Positions 46,480 to 59,339 of a stretch of 64,000 nucleotides of DNA are shown here, one piece after another. The stretch comes from Marasmius tenuissimus (taxonomy: Eukaryota > Basidiomycota > Agaricomycetes > Agaricales > Marasmiaceae): assembly GCA_029532415.1 (NCBI GenBank), contig JAQOTA010000052.1, positions 868,001-932,000 on the forward strand. Direction: 5' to 3'. The notes beneath the pieces are model-generated. The model saw only the letters and a list, made by a program, of their open reading frames with translations. It did no database searches and was not told the DNA's origin. Made by a program: the position numbers and the translations under genes. Within the stretch, counting starts at the first letter, position 1. Each line of letters starts with the position of its first letter.

Positions 46480-47567
46480 TTATTTCGTCTCCGATCGCCG
46501 CCCGGTGACGATGACGAAGCGTGCGCCTCCTTTCCGTACATACAAGCCAAGCACTCTGGCAAAAAAATTCCATCCTATGCCCTGTGTCTTCAAAAAACCA
46601 ATGAAACCTGGGAAAACATCGTTACTTATATCCTCTAGCTTCACCTCGGTATACCCAATTTTCTCCATCACCTCGACGTACTCCTCCACGGAAATCATAT
46701 TCTCCTTCGGCATGAGTTTCAAGATCGAGCGCGTCAAACTTGGCCGTTTCAACGCGTTGCTCTTGAAACAGATATCTGCCAGTGCTACCCGACCTCCTGG
46801 AGCGCAATGCTGATGCGCTTGGCGGAGGAATTTTTCACGCGTATGGAAATGATACGCGCAATCAAGAGCGAATACTACATCGAATTGGCTCGTGTTGTCG
46901 GGGTGAAGAGGATGATCCTGTTTCTCCTTGGAAGTGTAGACTGCATCTCCGTGGTATAGCGACGTTGTGGTTTGCCCAGCTAGACCAAGCCTTTCAACCC
47001 TGGCGACGGAGCGTTGGTGATGCGTTGCGAGACTGGTAATTCCTGTGAGAGACTTTGGTCGAGGGATCGTAGGGTCAGTGAGGAGAACGATGAGTGATTC
47101 TCCTGTTCCATGGCCAACATCTGCTTCTTGTTATCAGCAACAGGATATACATAAGTCAATCACCGACTACTCACCCAGTACCCTCTCCCCAATCTTGAGT
47201 TCTGCCGCGTTCACGAGTCTTTTGGCCAAAGCTGAGAGCAGTTGATGAACTATGTTTCGATCCAGTCGAATGAGGCTAACCTTCACAGGCTTGTGGAAAA
47301 ACTCGAGTGTCCTAGAAGTGTCCGTTTAAGAGACAGAGTATGAATACAGAAACCTTGCACTAGCAAACGCGTAGTAAGAACCTTCCAGAGCCCCATGTTG
47401 AGCCATTCCGTCTTGGGGGCTGCAGTTTTGTCTTCCTCGGGTAGTCTATTCAGCGATAGGTGGAACAGGTTGTAGGGATCTGACGACTTTGCGTACACGA
47501 TAAGAGAAACCAATACTAGTGCAAATCCTAAGAGAGCCAGGGAGACAGAACTGAAGAAGTCCGCCAT
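46480..47567 (-). CDS. Membrane-anchored SAM-dependent methyltransferase
   Basis: Four exons (47567-47382, 47311-47281, 47231-47175, 47120-46480) encode 304 aa. An N-terminal hydrophobic segment (SLALLGFALVLVSLIVY, about 8-25) anchors it. The class I methyltransferase core follows, with motif I VLDVGHGTGES, an acidic loop GDAVYTSKEK, and FDVVFALDCAYHFHTREKFL as motif II/post-I. The PGGRVALADICF strand is motif III. The layout resembles sterol/quinone/tocopherol-type methyltransferases, but the substrate cannot be read. Very short exons 2 and 3 (31 and 57 nt) carry DTRVFPQACEALAKRLV. Confidence 0.78.
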
Positions 47568-47731
47568 GGTGGGAGAGGTCAAACCTTCATTGATATCTGT
47601 ACGTAAGGGACCTGGGGAGTGAGGTTGGGTCAATAAAATCAAGGTGATGGTTGTGTGTTACAACATACAACTCGTAGAGGGAAACAATAAGTACATAAGT
47701 CTAACAATATATCGCTCGGCGTCAACAGCTA

Positions 47732-49610
<1,879 letters not shown>

Positions 49611-49719
49611 CGTGAACACAGAAAATGAGGTGAGAGTTGCAAGGAAAGTGCCGCGGGCATAGAAAAAAATCGCTACACAAGTGCCGGCGGCACTTTGTAA
49701 GAAGTTCGACCTCACCACG

Positions 49720-50596
49720 ATGTCCGCCACTGGATCACCAGAAGTGAAGCGGGCTAATAAGGTGATTTTCAATGCGTAAATGGAGTCGGCCATCTGATTA
49801 GTCTGTGATAAGGCATCTACGTCAGACATACAGAACACTCTGAACGCTGTCTCTGAGGATGACTTTGAGATACGCGCTTTCGCAAACTCGAAGGATTTGC
49901 CCAACGACATCCGCGATGCTATCTGGCAGATATTTGAAGAGAACATGTACTCTTTGTGAGTGCTGGTGCTCTATTATCCTTCTATGTCTTACGGACTGCC
50001 AATGGAGGTATGCCAACTCCCCGACCTTTGGATGGGATCCCAAGGCGAAGAAGAAGGAACTCTTTCACAAACACTCTCGCTTCCTCATTGCGTCTCCTGC
50101 AAACCAGTCTGATACATTAGCTGGGTACACAACGTTCAGATTCGAGCATGACCAGGACGAAAACCTATTGTACTGGTCAGTTACCGCTCCATGGAGTATT
50201 ATCCACATCTTCAAAAGTGTCTCTAGTTACGAGCTTCAAGTTCGAGATTTGTATCAAGGGAAGTCCCTTGGTAAAATACTCATGGGAGACATCGAGTCTA
50301 TTGCACAAAACTGGAAGATGGAAAAAATCATGCTGACCGTCCTCAAAGGCGAGTCGGGCGGTCTATTCCCTCCGCTAACACCAATGATAATTTATTCTTC
50401 TTCAGCCAACATTCGTGCCTGTCAGTTCTACAGAGCACTTGGGTGAGTTGCATTTAGTACATTGAGTTCTTTCCTTTTTTTCATGGTCGTGGATCTTAGG
50501 TTTGCTCTTGACCCAAGCAACCCCACAGACGACGATGAGGGCTTTGAGAATGTCGACTACGAGATACTATCCAAGATCGTAAAAGCGTCACTATGA
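49720..50596 (+). CDS. Histone N-terminal acetyltransferase Naa40/Nat4
   Basis: Six exons (49720-49761, 49834-49955, 50008-50175, 50227-50348, 50406-50442, 50500-50596) encode 195 aa. Family blocks are visible: WGWDPKAKKKELFHKHSRFL (here FGWDPKAKK), LAGYTTFRFEHDQDE, YELQVRDLYQGKSLGKILM (acetyl-CoA loop) and CQFYRALGF. Naa40 acetylates the serine at the N-terminus of histones H4 and H2A. The N-terminal helix resembles VKRANK... of homologues. Intron 4 starts with GC (AAAG|GCGAGT at 50349). A GT in that place is out of phase. The first exon is 42 nt and a little uncertain. Confidence 0.85.
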
Positions 50597-51064
50597 TAGT
50601 CAATTTCGTTTTTCTTGGATGGAAGGTCGTTGCACTCGGTCTAGCGGAAGTCCAATGGAGTACGGGACGCGGGGTTCGTCAGATATCGCCGCCACCTGAA
50701 GGAAGGGATTTCACAGAGAGCCCGAAACTGACAGTGTCTGCATTTACTAAATTGGAGTTGTATCATACGGTCATCTAGTGCAAGGTAGCGATGAGTGAAC
50801 GCGAACAAAGAGGCAGACCAGACGAAGGCTACACCCTCAAGTGGCTTTTACGTCGCCTCAGGTCATCGACAAGGCAAGCGCACTTAAACTCTCGAAGATT
50901 GTCTCGACGGAATCCGTCGTCTTGAACACAGTACCAACCCACCACCAGCGTTATCTCTGTCAGCGAAGGAAATCGGACCGCCAGCGGTCAAGTATGCACA
51001 GCAATTTCAGAGAGCGATCCATTGGTAACGAAATAAAGACTGGGTTAGAAGTATGGACAGCATC
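50597..51064. other. Intergenic region, no gene seen
   Basis: This is the gap between the NAA40 stop and the golgin stop on the other strand. It holds only short chance open frames and no repeat or RNA signal. Confidence 0.4.
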
Positions 51065-54063
51065 CTAGATCTTGGCCATTAACCTCCGTGTCTCCTGCGG
51101 AGTGAAATGTAGAATAACGGATAAAACCTTGACCAAATTCGGCTAGAAAAGAAAGTTAGGAAGCGCCCATAAGTTGGATAGGTGTGCGACGTACTCTCAT
51201 CTCCCTATGTTCCAGGAATTGGAAGATCACGTTTCGAAGATACTCGAGGTTGACCTCTTCATCATCCTTTGCGGCGCTACTTGAGGACGAGCGTTCTTTC
51301 GCAGGTGCATCGGAAGAATTAGAAGAAATTGAGACCCTCGAGTCGGTCGCAGAGTTATCTTTCGACGTCCAGTACCCCACACCGGGGTTCCGTTGTCGAT
51401 CTAGCAGCGCTACAGAAGACTGGACTTTGCGTAACTCCTCGCGTAAGGTCTATACGATCGTCAGTAAGCGAACCATCCAGGTCGAGGGTAGCTTACTTTA
51501 TTTCCTGACCGCAACTGCGTTTCCCGGTTCTTACCCTCTTCGATGGTCGCCTCAAGGGCTTTGATCTGGGCTTCCAACTCGACGACTTTGGACTTCATAG
51601 AAGTCTAAAGGACGGGTCTGTGTCAATACAAGCTAAGCGTGCAAGTCGAATATACAAACCTCGCTTTCCTTCATCTGCACAACGAGTGCTTCAGAGTTCT
51701 TGTGGGATGACTCTTTGGAACGTAGCTCTTCCTTCAGCTTCTCCACGTCGGCCTTTAGAGTATCCACCACGCTTTCGTCCTGTTCTTTGAGGCGGCTGGC
51801 AGAGCCCAGCTTTCCTTTGAGCTCCTCTACTTCTTTGTTTCTCTCTCGAAGTTTGCGAACCCACTCCGCCTCGCTCTCTGTCCGTTCCTTCTCAACGGTG
51901 TTTACAACCCGCTTCAACTCCGATATTCTCGCCTCGTACTTGGCTTCCATCGCTGAAAGCATACGAGCAGCCTCTTCAGAGGTACCAGAGTCCTCCCTGG
52001 ACTGCCTTTCCATCTCCCTCCGAGACTCTGCCAACTCCTCTCGGACTAAAGCGAGACGATCTTCTAATTCTCTGACCTGATGCAGCAGTTCCACGTTCTC
52101 GCTCTGGAGTGAGTCGGCTCGAGATTGATAGGACTCCATTTCCGCCTGTCGCATCTGAAGCTGGTCGAAGAATTCATTCTTGTCCCGGGTAAGGCCTTGC
52201 AATTTCTCCTCCAGATTGGATATTTGAGATGCCTTCTGGGATAGTTCCTTTGCATGCGAGTTCTGGAGGCCATTTAAGAGGGAGTCCCAATACGTGGATT
52301 GTTCGACATACCTTAAGCGTGATGGCCTCCAGTTCAAACTGGCCTTTCATCGCCGACATTTCCTTTTCGTGCCGATCCTTAACGAGAGACAGTTCCTTAT
52401 CGAATTGGCTCTTCAGCCCGGAGACAGCTTTCTCGCGTTCGACATTCACCGACTCGATTTCGGCCTTGAGCCTGGCCTTCTCGGCATCATCTTGAGCTTT
52501 CCCCGCTGCTCCTTGTTCTCGGAGGCTCGTAAGCTCCTTGACGGCGTCCTCCTTATCCTTCTCTGCTTTGACTAGCTTCTGTCGGACTGTCTTCAACAAG
52601 CTGATCGCCTTGACACGCTTTTCCTCTTCCTCCTTCGAAGCTTCCTTCGCTTTGTCCACTTCCTTCTGAAGACGTTCGATCTCTGCCTTTTGTGTGGCGA
52701 GTTGACCTTCTCCTTGAGTCGCAGAACCTTGAGAGGCTTTCAGCAGGGCGTCGGTTTCCAAAAGCTGCTTTCGAAGGGTCTCAATTTGTTCGGATTGCGA
52801 CCCAGATTCTAGACGGTGTGTATCGCGCATTTCCTCGAGACGGTCCTCTTGCCCTTGAAAGAGGTTGAGTGAGCTGGAAGGCAGGAAAAGGAGGGGGATA
52901 CATACTCTCGAGCTTCCCGTTCAACCGTTTGATCTCGTCCTGCGAGATCTAATACACGGATGAGTAGAGTCACTTATAGAAACCAGGAAGGTAACGCACC
53001 TCGGCCTTCAGCTTCATGTTTTGGAAATATTCCCGCAACGCTCCGTTATCTTGGAAGGTCTCTAGCGGGGTAAATTCCCTGATGACAGCATCAGCTGCTA
53101 ATTTCTCGGCCTGAAGTCTCTTGAAGGAGGTGGATACGTCTTGAAACGACATGAGAACGTGGTTGAGACCGATTGGTTATATTTACCGTTGAAACGTCTC
53201 TCGACTAGTTGCAGTCTCTCCTGCAGCTCTTCCACAGTCGGGGATGTAGTCGAAGAGGGAGAGGGTTGCCGCTCATGTACCGCTTCAACATCGGCCGGGG
53301 CAGTGGGGGAGAGCGGAGGCTCTTCAGCTGGTGTCTTCTCGTCCTCTACCGTTGTAGTTGGTTTATCTGTGCTCTCTCTATCATCCTCTACTGTTGTTGT
53401 TGGCTCATTCGTGCTCTCTCCAGTATCCACCTCATTCTGTCCTGCCTCAGATGAGTTGGATGTTGATGTCTCCTGTTCTGGAAGTGACTGGATGGTTGAG
53501 TCGTCAGTAACGACGGCAGGTGCTTCCTTGACGGTGGTGTCTAGAGGAGGGTCCGGAATAGGTTCGGTCTCAGTGGGGTTGGGTGGAATTGGGACATCCT
53601 GCGTTTCCACTGGCTTCGGTGATTCTTCAGTAACAGAACTCGAAATATCCTCCGAATCTTTGGAAAGTAGTTCAGCCAGTAACGGAGCCTGAGCTTCTGC
53701 AGTTGGAGGAGATGTCGGTCGCGATTCCGGTAAAGGAGCTGACGTGGGGGAAAGTGGGTGCTCTTTCACAACCGAGCTCGACACGCTCGGTGACGGTGAG
53801 GGCGAAGCACGACCAGATGAGTCGTGATTTGTTTTAGATACAGCACCACGTAGACGTTCTTCAAGAGTGAACTTTTTGGTTGACGTGGATGACTTTGGTG
53901 CAGGACTGCCCGACCGTTGGGAGGCCAATGATTTGCGTAGATTCGTCAATGAATTTTCCGCTGATTGTCCTGAGGATGCGTCTCCAGAATTTCCGTCTCC
54001 ATCGTGACTCTGGCGTGGCTGAGGTGCAAATCCTTCGACGGCTTGTCGAAACTGAGAGAACAT
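51065..54063 (-). CDS. GRIP-domain golgin (Imh1-like)
   Basis: Eight exons (54063-53187, 53139-53000, 52948-52906, 52853-52312, 52262-51660, 51604-51497, 51449-51195, 51142-51065) give 881 aa. It starts MFSQFRQAVEGF, an amphipathic helix. A Ser/Pro/Glu-rich disordered third comes next (with two STxxPTTTVEDxR/E repeats). Long coiled coils then run from about 300 to 770. The C-terminal GRIP domain (VNLEYLRNVIFQFLEHRE, then the last exon PNLVKVLSVILHFTPQETRR) binds Arl1-GTP on the trans-Golgi. These proteins tether endosome-derived vesicles. The GRIP domain spans the last intron. Confidence 0.9.
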
Positions 54064-54219
54064 ACCGTGTTGGACGTGCTGGACGCCACGAATAAAGAGA
54101 TGTTGTGGGCGCCTAAATAGTTATGTTCCGCCGCACGGCCTTTGTCCGCACTGGCTCGGAGTCTGGAAGGACTGAATTACAAAAACATGTATACGGTACA
54201 CAGAGTATTTTAGGGCGTG

Positions 54220-55276
54220 TTATGTAGTTGCAACTTCTTTGCCTTTCTCACTGGTGACTCCATTAGGCAGTGTAGGGTCAACGACGGGAGTAGGAGTTGA
54301 TGAAGCAGTGGCCGGTGCGCTGCTTAATTGCCATGCAGGTATTGACGGTCGTCCAACTAATGGTGCCGGTGAAGGTATACTAGAGATACTTGGTCCACGG
54401 CTCATCAAAAGTGCTTTCAACGATTTGAGTTCTTGTTGCAGCTCCGCCATAGATTGCCCGTGACTCTCTTTGTTCTTCTCCAACATCTGTGAGAGGTGTG
54501 AGATAAGTAGATCTATGTGTAGCAGTTGTGAGCCCGCACCTTTGGTAGCATCTCCCGAATGGTATCTATCTCCTCTCTTATTTCTCGCATCTCATCCCGC
54601 GTCGTGGTTTCTCCTTGGCGCATTTCTGTAACAACCGCCTCGACGTCGCGAACCGTCTTGTCGACCCTCTCTTTCTGATCTTCTACCGCAGTGCGTATAG
54701 CGGCGGTTTCGGATTGTATCTCCTTGAGTAACGCCTCAGCTGCATCGAATTGTGCCGTGAGAGCGTCGCGGTCACCCTCGTACACGGTCGTATCCGGAGG
54801 TTGTAAGTGAGGTTGCACGTATTTCTAGACGTGCCATAAGCCCCGGAACCACCGGGAATGATGCTTCTGAAGCTCACCTTGAATAAGGACACGACGCCAT
54901 AGGCTACGGTACCGGATACGACTGCACCGATCTATTGCCGGGTTCGTCAAGAGCACATGAATTTTGAGATGAGGGCCACATACGAAGTAGTCGCGCCAGT
55001 CCCATCTCTGAGCTGGATATGGGTAGCCAAATCCAGGATAATTCGCCTGATAGGAAGCAGGTATCGACTGGTTCGTGGAAGCTTGTCGCATGGCAATTTC
55101 TATCTCTGGCTGGGTTAGGCCTTTCGCTTCAAGGAATTGGATTCTTTGGGTCAAAGGAGATGCTTGAGTCTAGCTTCAGAGCTTCAGAGAAATTTGTTGT
55201 ACAATTAACTGACACGTACTTTGGGATCCACGAGAAAAGAGACAGCATTTCGCATGAGTTCTTCACGGTCGGCCAT
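54220..55276 (-). CDS. PEX14: Peroxin 14, peroxisomal docking factor
   Basis: Five exons (55276-55220, 55169-54984, 54931-54878, 54824-54540, 54486-54220) encode 282 aa. The N-terminal Pex14 domain is clear (REELMRNAVSFLVDPKT and QRIQFLEAKGLTQPEIEIAM), with the aromatic groove for the Pex5 WxxxF helix. A hydrophobic segment (IGAVVSGTVAYGVVSLF, about 82-98) follows. A coiled coil (LTAQFDAAEALLKEIQSETA and REEIDTIREMLPK) and a disordered tail end it. It docks PTS1 cargo at the peroxisome membrane. Its start is 169 bp from the TUF1 start. Confidence 0.9.
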
Positions 55277-55445
55277 GTTCAAGTGATGGTAGTACAAATG
55301 CCCATTGCCGTGACGGTGCTGTAAGGACTGGAGTCGGACGGCGAATGCCGGAGGCAGCCGAATTAGCCGCTCCGAGATCCCACAAAAAATTTGAACTCGA
55401 GTCCGACAGCCTCCACCTCCTTCTCTCTCCCCTACGTTGTGCACC

Positions 55446-57477
55446 ATGCTACGCGTAGCTGCCTGCAAGGCTCTTCCTCGTAGCTTTGCTGCCTTCTCTC
55501 GTTCGTTCTCCGTCATTTCTTGTCCTCGTTCTCTATTAACTCTCATATCTCACAGTTCCCTCCTTCTCTCTCCCGAGACTTCCCCTTACCGCGACCATAA
55601 GTACGTGTCAGTGTGCTGCTAGTCTTGCCTGACCCCTACTGACCCAGTGCGTCTAGGTGCGACCAGGGGATATGCCTCTTTCAGTCGTGCAAAGCCTCAC
55701 ATGAACATTGGTACCATTGGTAAGAAGCCCCAATGTAATTATTCGACCTCTTTCCTGATAAAGGATTCTTCCTACAGGTCACGTTGACCATGGTAAAACC
55801 ACCCTCACTGCTTCAATCACGAAGGTTCTCGCTGAGAATGGAGGCGCTACCTTCACCGACTACGCCCAGATTGACAAGGCCCCCGAAGAGAAAGCTCGTG
55901 GTATCACTATCAACTCTACTCACGTCGAATACGAAACGGATTCTCGGCACTATGGCCACATTGATTGTCCCGGACACGCTGATTGTACGTTTGCCTTCGG
56001 CTCTTCAATGTACCAGTCAATTCTTATTCCCATTTAGACATCAAGAACATGATTACTGGTGCTGCCCAGATGGATGGTGCTATCATCGTCGTCTCCGCAA
56101 CGGATGGATCCATGCCTCAAACTAGGGAACACTTGCTTTTGGCTCGTCAAGTCGGTATCAAGAAGCTCGTCGTCTTCATCAACAAGGTTGATATGATCTC
56201 GGACACGGAAATGCTCGAACTCGTGGATATGGAAATGCGCGATCTCCTGACGACCTACAACTTCGACGGAGAGCACACTCCTATCGTTATGGGCTCTGCA
56301 CTCGCGGCTTTGGAAGGCAAGACTCCTGAAATAGGCTCGGAAAAGATTTTGGAACTCCTCAAGGCTTGTGACGAATGGCTCGAGATCCCTGCTCGTAAGT
56401 CATTTCACTTCACTTTTTTGGCACTCAACATTCAACAAAATTTACCTCCCAGGTGACCTCGACAAACCTTTCCTCATGCCTGTTGAAGATGTTTTCTCTA
56501 TCTCTGGACGTGGAACCGTCGCCACCGGAAGGGTACGTTCGTGTTGATTTGAGTGAAAACATGTTTTCGAATATGGGACTAGGTCGAACGTGGAACTGCT
56601 GTGAAAGGCAGCGAAGTCGAGATTCTTGGAATGGGAGAGTCCTTCAAGACCACTCTCACTGGTATCGGTGAGTGGAAACTCGATGTTTGGTGGAAGGGTA
56701 TATGTCTGACTATTCGTGTCTAGAAATGTTCCACAAGGAACTTGAGCGGGTAAGGGAATGTCAGCCCTATACGACCTCGCGTTCTAAAGTCCCCCCCCCC
56801 GTAGGCTGAAGCCGGTGACAACATGGGTGCCCTCCTCCGTGGTATCAAGCGTGAGCAGATCCGCCGTGGTCAGGTCATCATCGCACCCGGTTCCATGAAG
56901 TCTATCAAGAAGTTCCGTGCTCAGGTCTATGTGAGTCCTCTCCTTCCCTGGGTTGTGTTCGCATCACTGACTTTTACGTTCCTCAGGTCTTGACGAAGGA
57001 TGAAGGTGTGCTTGGCTGATCTTGGTTCTGTTGACATTCAAACTGATTCACTCCTGCTAGGTGGTCGTTACACTCCTTTCATGGAAGGCTATCGCCCACA
57101 ACTCTACCTCCGTACCGCTGATGTTACCGTCACCTTGAAATTTGCTGAGGGTACTCCCGATGCTGCCGAGAAGATGGTGTGTAACGAATGAGCCACTTTT
57201 TCAACCATAATTCGCGTTCATCACGTTCATCTTCAGGTTATGCCCGGTGACAACGTCGAGCTCGACTGCGAACTCTACCACGACCTCGCCGTCGAAGTTG
57301 GTTCTCGGTATGTACTGAGGTCGTGTTTATTCAATGCCAGGTGCTGACTAGCCACTAGATTCACCCTCCGTGAATCCGGAAAGAACAGTAAGTTCCTTAT
57401 TCTTGAAAACTGCTGATCATTTAACTGATCCCGTATTTCCAGTCGGAACTGGTGTCGTCACGAAGATCCTCGAGTAA
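55446..57477 (+). CDS. TUF1: Mitochondrial elongation factor EF-Tu
   Basis: Thirteen exons (55446-55600, 55667-55719, 55778-55984, 56038-56394, 56453-56532, 56583-56667, 56724-56749, 56805-56930, 56987-57005, 57061-57176, 57237-57307, 57359-57387, 57443-57477) give 452 aa. The first 55 residues are rich in Arg, Ser and Leu, a mitochondrial presequence. G motifs: GHVDHGKTT, the switch I block [25 protein letters not shown] and NKVDM. Domains II and III match bacterial EF-Tu ([31 protein letters not shown]). Two coding exons are 26 and 19 nt. The intron 56750-56804 has a run of ten C as its pyrimidine tract. Confidence 0.96.
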
Positions 57478-57864
57478 ATTTATGCTTGATGGCTCATTAC
57501 TCGCCCCTTATAACCCTACTCTGTCCGATGACAAGAAATGCGAAAAATGAGTGTGGCTGGCGGATGGAGTCATGGAAATTGCCCCTCGGTCTTCTCAGCT
57601 TGTAAATGCTTCATCGCTAAAAGCAGGTAGAAATAGCGATAGACCACCCCCATATCTTATTCACGTATATTGCTATTAGTAGTTAGGAACCACAAACAAT
57701 CGAAAAGGTGCCTTTATACAACGTTGAAATGCGTGAAGAAAATGTGCCCGGACTGAGAACGCGGTCCCTTGAGCCAGACCCTGCAACTGAGAATGTATAT
57801 ATGAGGTGAAGCCAAGGTAAAGGAGTTCCGCTTCCGTCGTTTAGGCTCTTACCACCTCTCCCTC
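57478..57864. other. Intergenic region, no gene seen
   Basis: TUF1 3' UTR and the GCV3 promoter. A CTTATTCACGTATATTGC stretch near 57655-57672 and GAATGTATATATGAGG near 57791-57806 are weak TATA-like candidates. Confidence 0.35.
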
Positions 57865-58627
57865 ATGTTCCAACGACTCGCGTTTTCTCGTGCTGCTTCT
57901 CTCTCAAGGACGGCTGCGCCGTTGCCCCGAGCGCAGAGGGTCCTCGTCCGTCCTACGCTTGCCAGGACGCTTGTTAGTGCGTATTGGAAGTTGACATACT
58001 AGGGGCGAGTCTGCTTATACACTATTTTCAGCGAGAAAATACACGGCGGAACATGAATGGGTGTCCTTCGACGATAGTAATGGGGTCGGAACTATCTCCA
58101 TCACTGACCATGCTCAGCAATCCCTCGGAGACGTTGTCTTCGTTGAGCTCCCAACGTTAGGGACAAAGGTCAAGCAAGGAGGTGCGTTCTCGACATAGCT
58201 TGTTCTTTTCACCGAACTAATGTCCTTACCCAAACCTTTGGCTTTTAGACCAGATAGGAGCAGTCGAAAGTGTGAAAGCAGCTTCAGATATCGTGCGTTC
58301 ACCAGGTCATTAATGCCCTTCAGATATCTTATATCCCCAACAGTACGCTCCGGTGTCTGGCACGATAGAAGAAATTAACGAGACGCTTTCATCTCAACCC
58401 AATCTCCTCAACAAATCACCCGAAGACAAAGGTCCGTCGAAACACCACTGGGGTGGCTTGTGCATGCTGACAGTTCCTTCTGATAGGTTGGCTCTGCAAA
58501 ATCAAGCTCTCCGAACCTTCCGAGGTAAGTCTTCCCGATGCCGAGTATCCGGAAAAACGTGCTGACTTGCAGCAAGATGGAAAAACTCATGACGAAGGAG
58601 GAATATGAGAACACCTATGAGGAGTAA
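57865..58627 (+). CDS. GCV3: Glycine cleavage system H protein, mitochondrial
   Basis: Six exons (57865-57976, 58032-58181, 58249-58292, 58344-58431, 58487-58524, 58577-58627) encode 160 aa. The presequence is rich in Arg/Ala ([18 protein letters not shown]). The H-protein core is complete: [21 protein letters not shown] (here [20 protein letters not shown]), the lipoyl lysine in [36 protein letters not shown] and the end [16 protein letters not shown]. The lipoylated arm carries the aminomethyl group between the P, T and L proteins and also feeds lipoate supply. It is convergent with the complex I subunit. Confidence 0.93.
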
Positions 58628-58733
58628 GAACTTAGGAAGGTCTGGCGATGTGATTGTCGTAGAATTATATAGTGGTCGCGTTGAATAATAGTTCTACACT
58701 GGCAAACTGCTAAAGAGAGCAAGTGGAGTCTAT

Positions 58734-59175
58734 TTATGAGGATTGCGATGGTTCGTACTTGTACTTCTCGCCGCGTGCCTCCATTCTGTTCTTTGCCTCT
58801 TGTAAAGCCCATGTGTTAACACTGAAAGAAGGAGAAAGAGAGGGTGTAAGCTGGAGTATAAGAGGCATTCCGCAAAGGACGCACCTAGTGTCCGGCTTGT
58901 AGTAGAGCATGACCGTTGCAAAGGCCATCGAGCCAAACATTCCAATGTACCATATGTTCTCCCAGCTCTCTTTCACTCTCTTTTGACCTGGTGGAGGAGG
59001 CTGAAATTACTAATGAGCGACTCGGAGAAGTGCAAGTCATCAAGCTACGGACCTTTTCACCAAACAGCCATCCTGAAGGCTCGTTATAATGAGGAGCACC
59101 GCCAGAAGCAAGCCTGACGCCTCGCAGTTGAGTGGATCCCGCTCGCAAGGAGCGTATAGGGAGTTGTGATAACAT
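58734..59175 (-). CDS. Complex I ESSS (NDUFB11-type) subunit
   Basis: Three exons (59175-59053, 59000-58885, 58821-58734) give 108 aa. A short mitochondrial presequence is followed by HYNEPSGWLFGEK, then PPPPGQKRVKESWENIWYIG, one hydrophobic segment (MFGSMAFATVMLYY) and the tail INTWALQEAKNRMEARGE. It is a single-pass accessory subunit of the complex I membrane arm. The ATG at 59175 is used. The frame extends upstream to a GTG only. It diverges from MED5 with 164 bp between starts. Confidence 0.85.
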
Positions 59176-59339
59176 GGGTGTTGAGAAGAATGAGTCGACC
59201 ACGGCGCGGACCGCCAGTAACAGACGTCGGCTGAAACTCGCACGCTTGTTTACCTCAATTCTCTCTTCAGTTCCTCCATCATCATCCCAGTCCTGTCCCA
59301 GTTAATGACACCTGGATAGGTCTACAAACAGTCTGGCGC

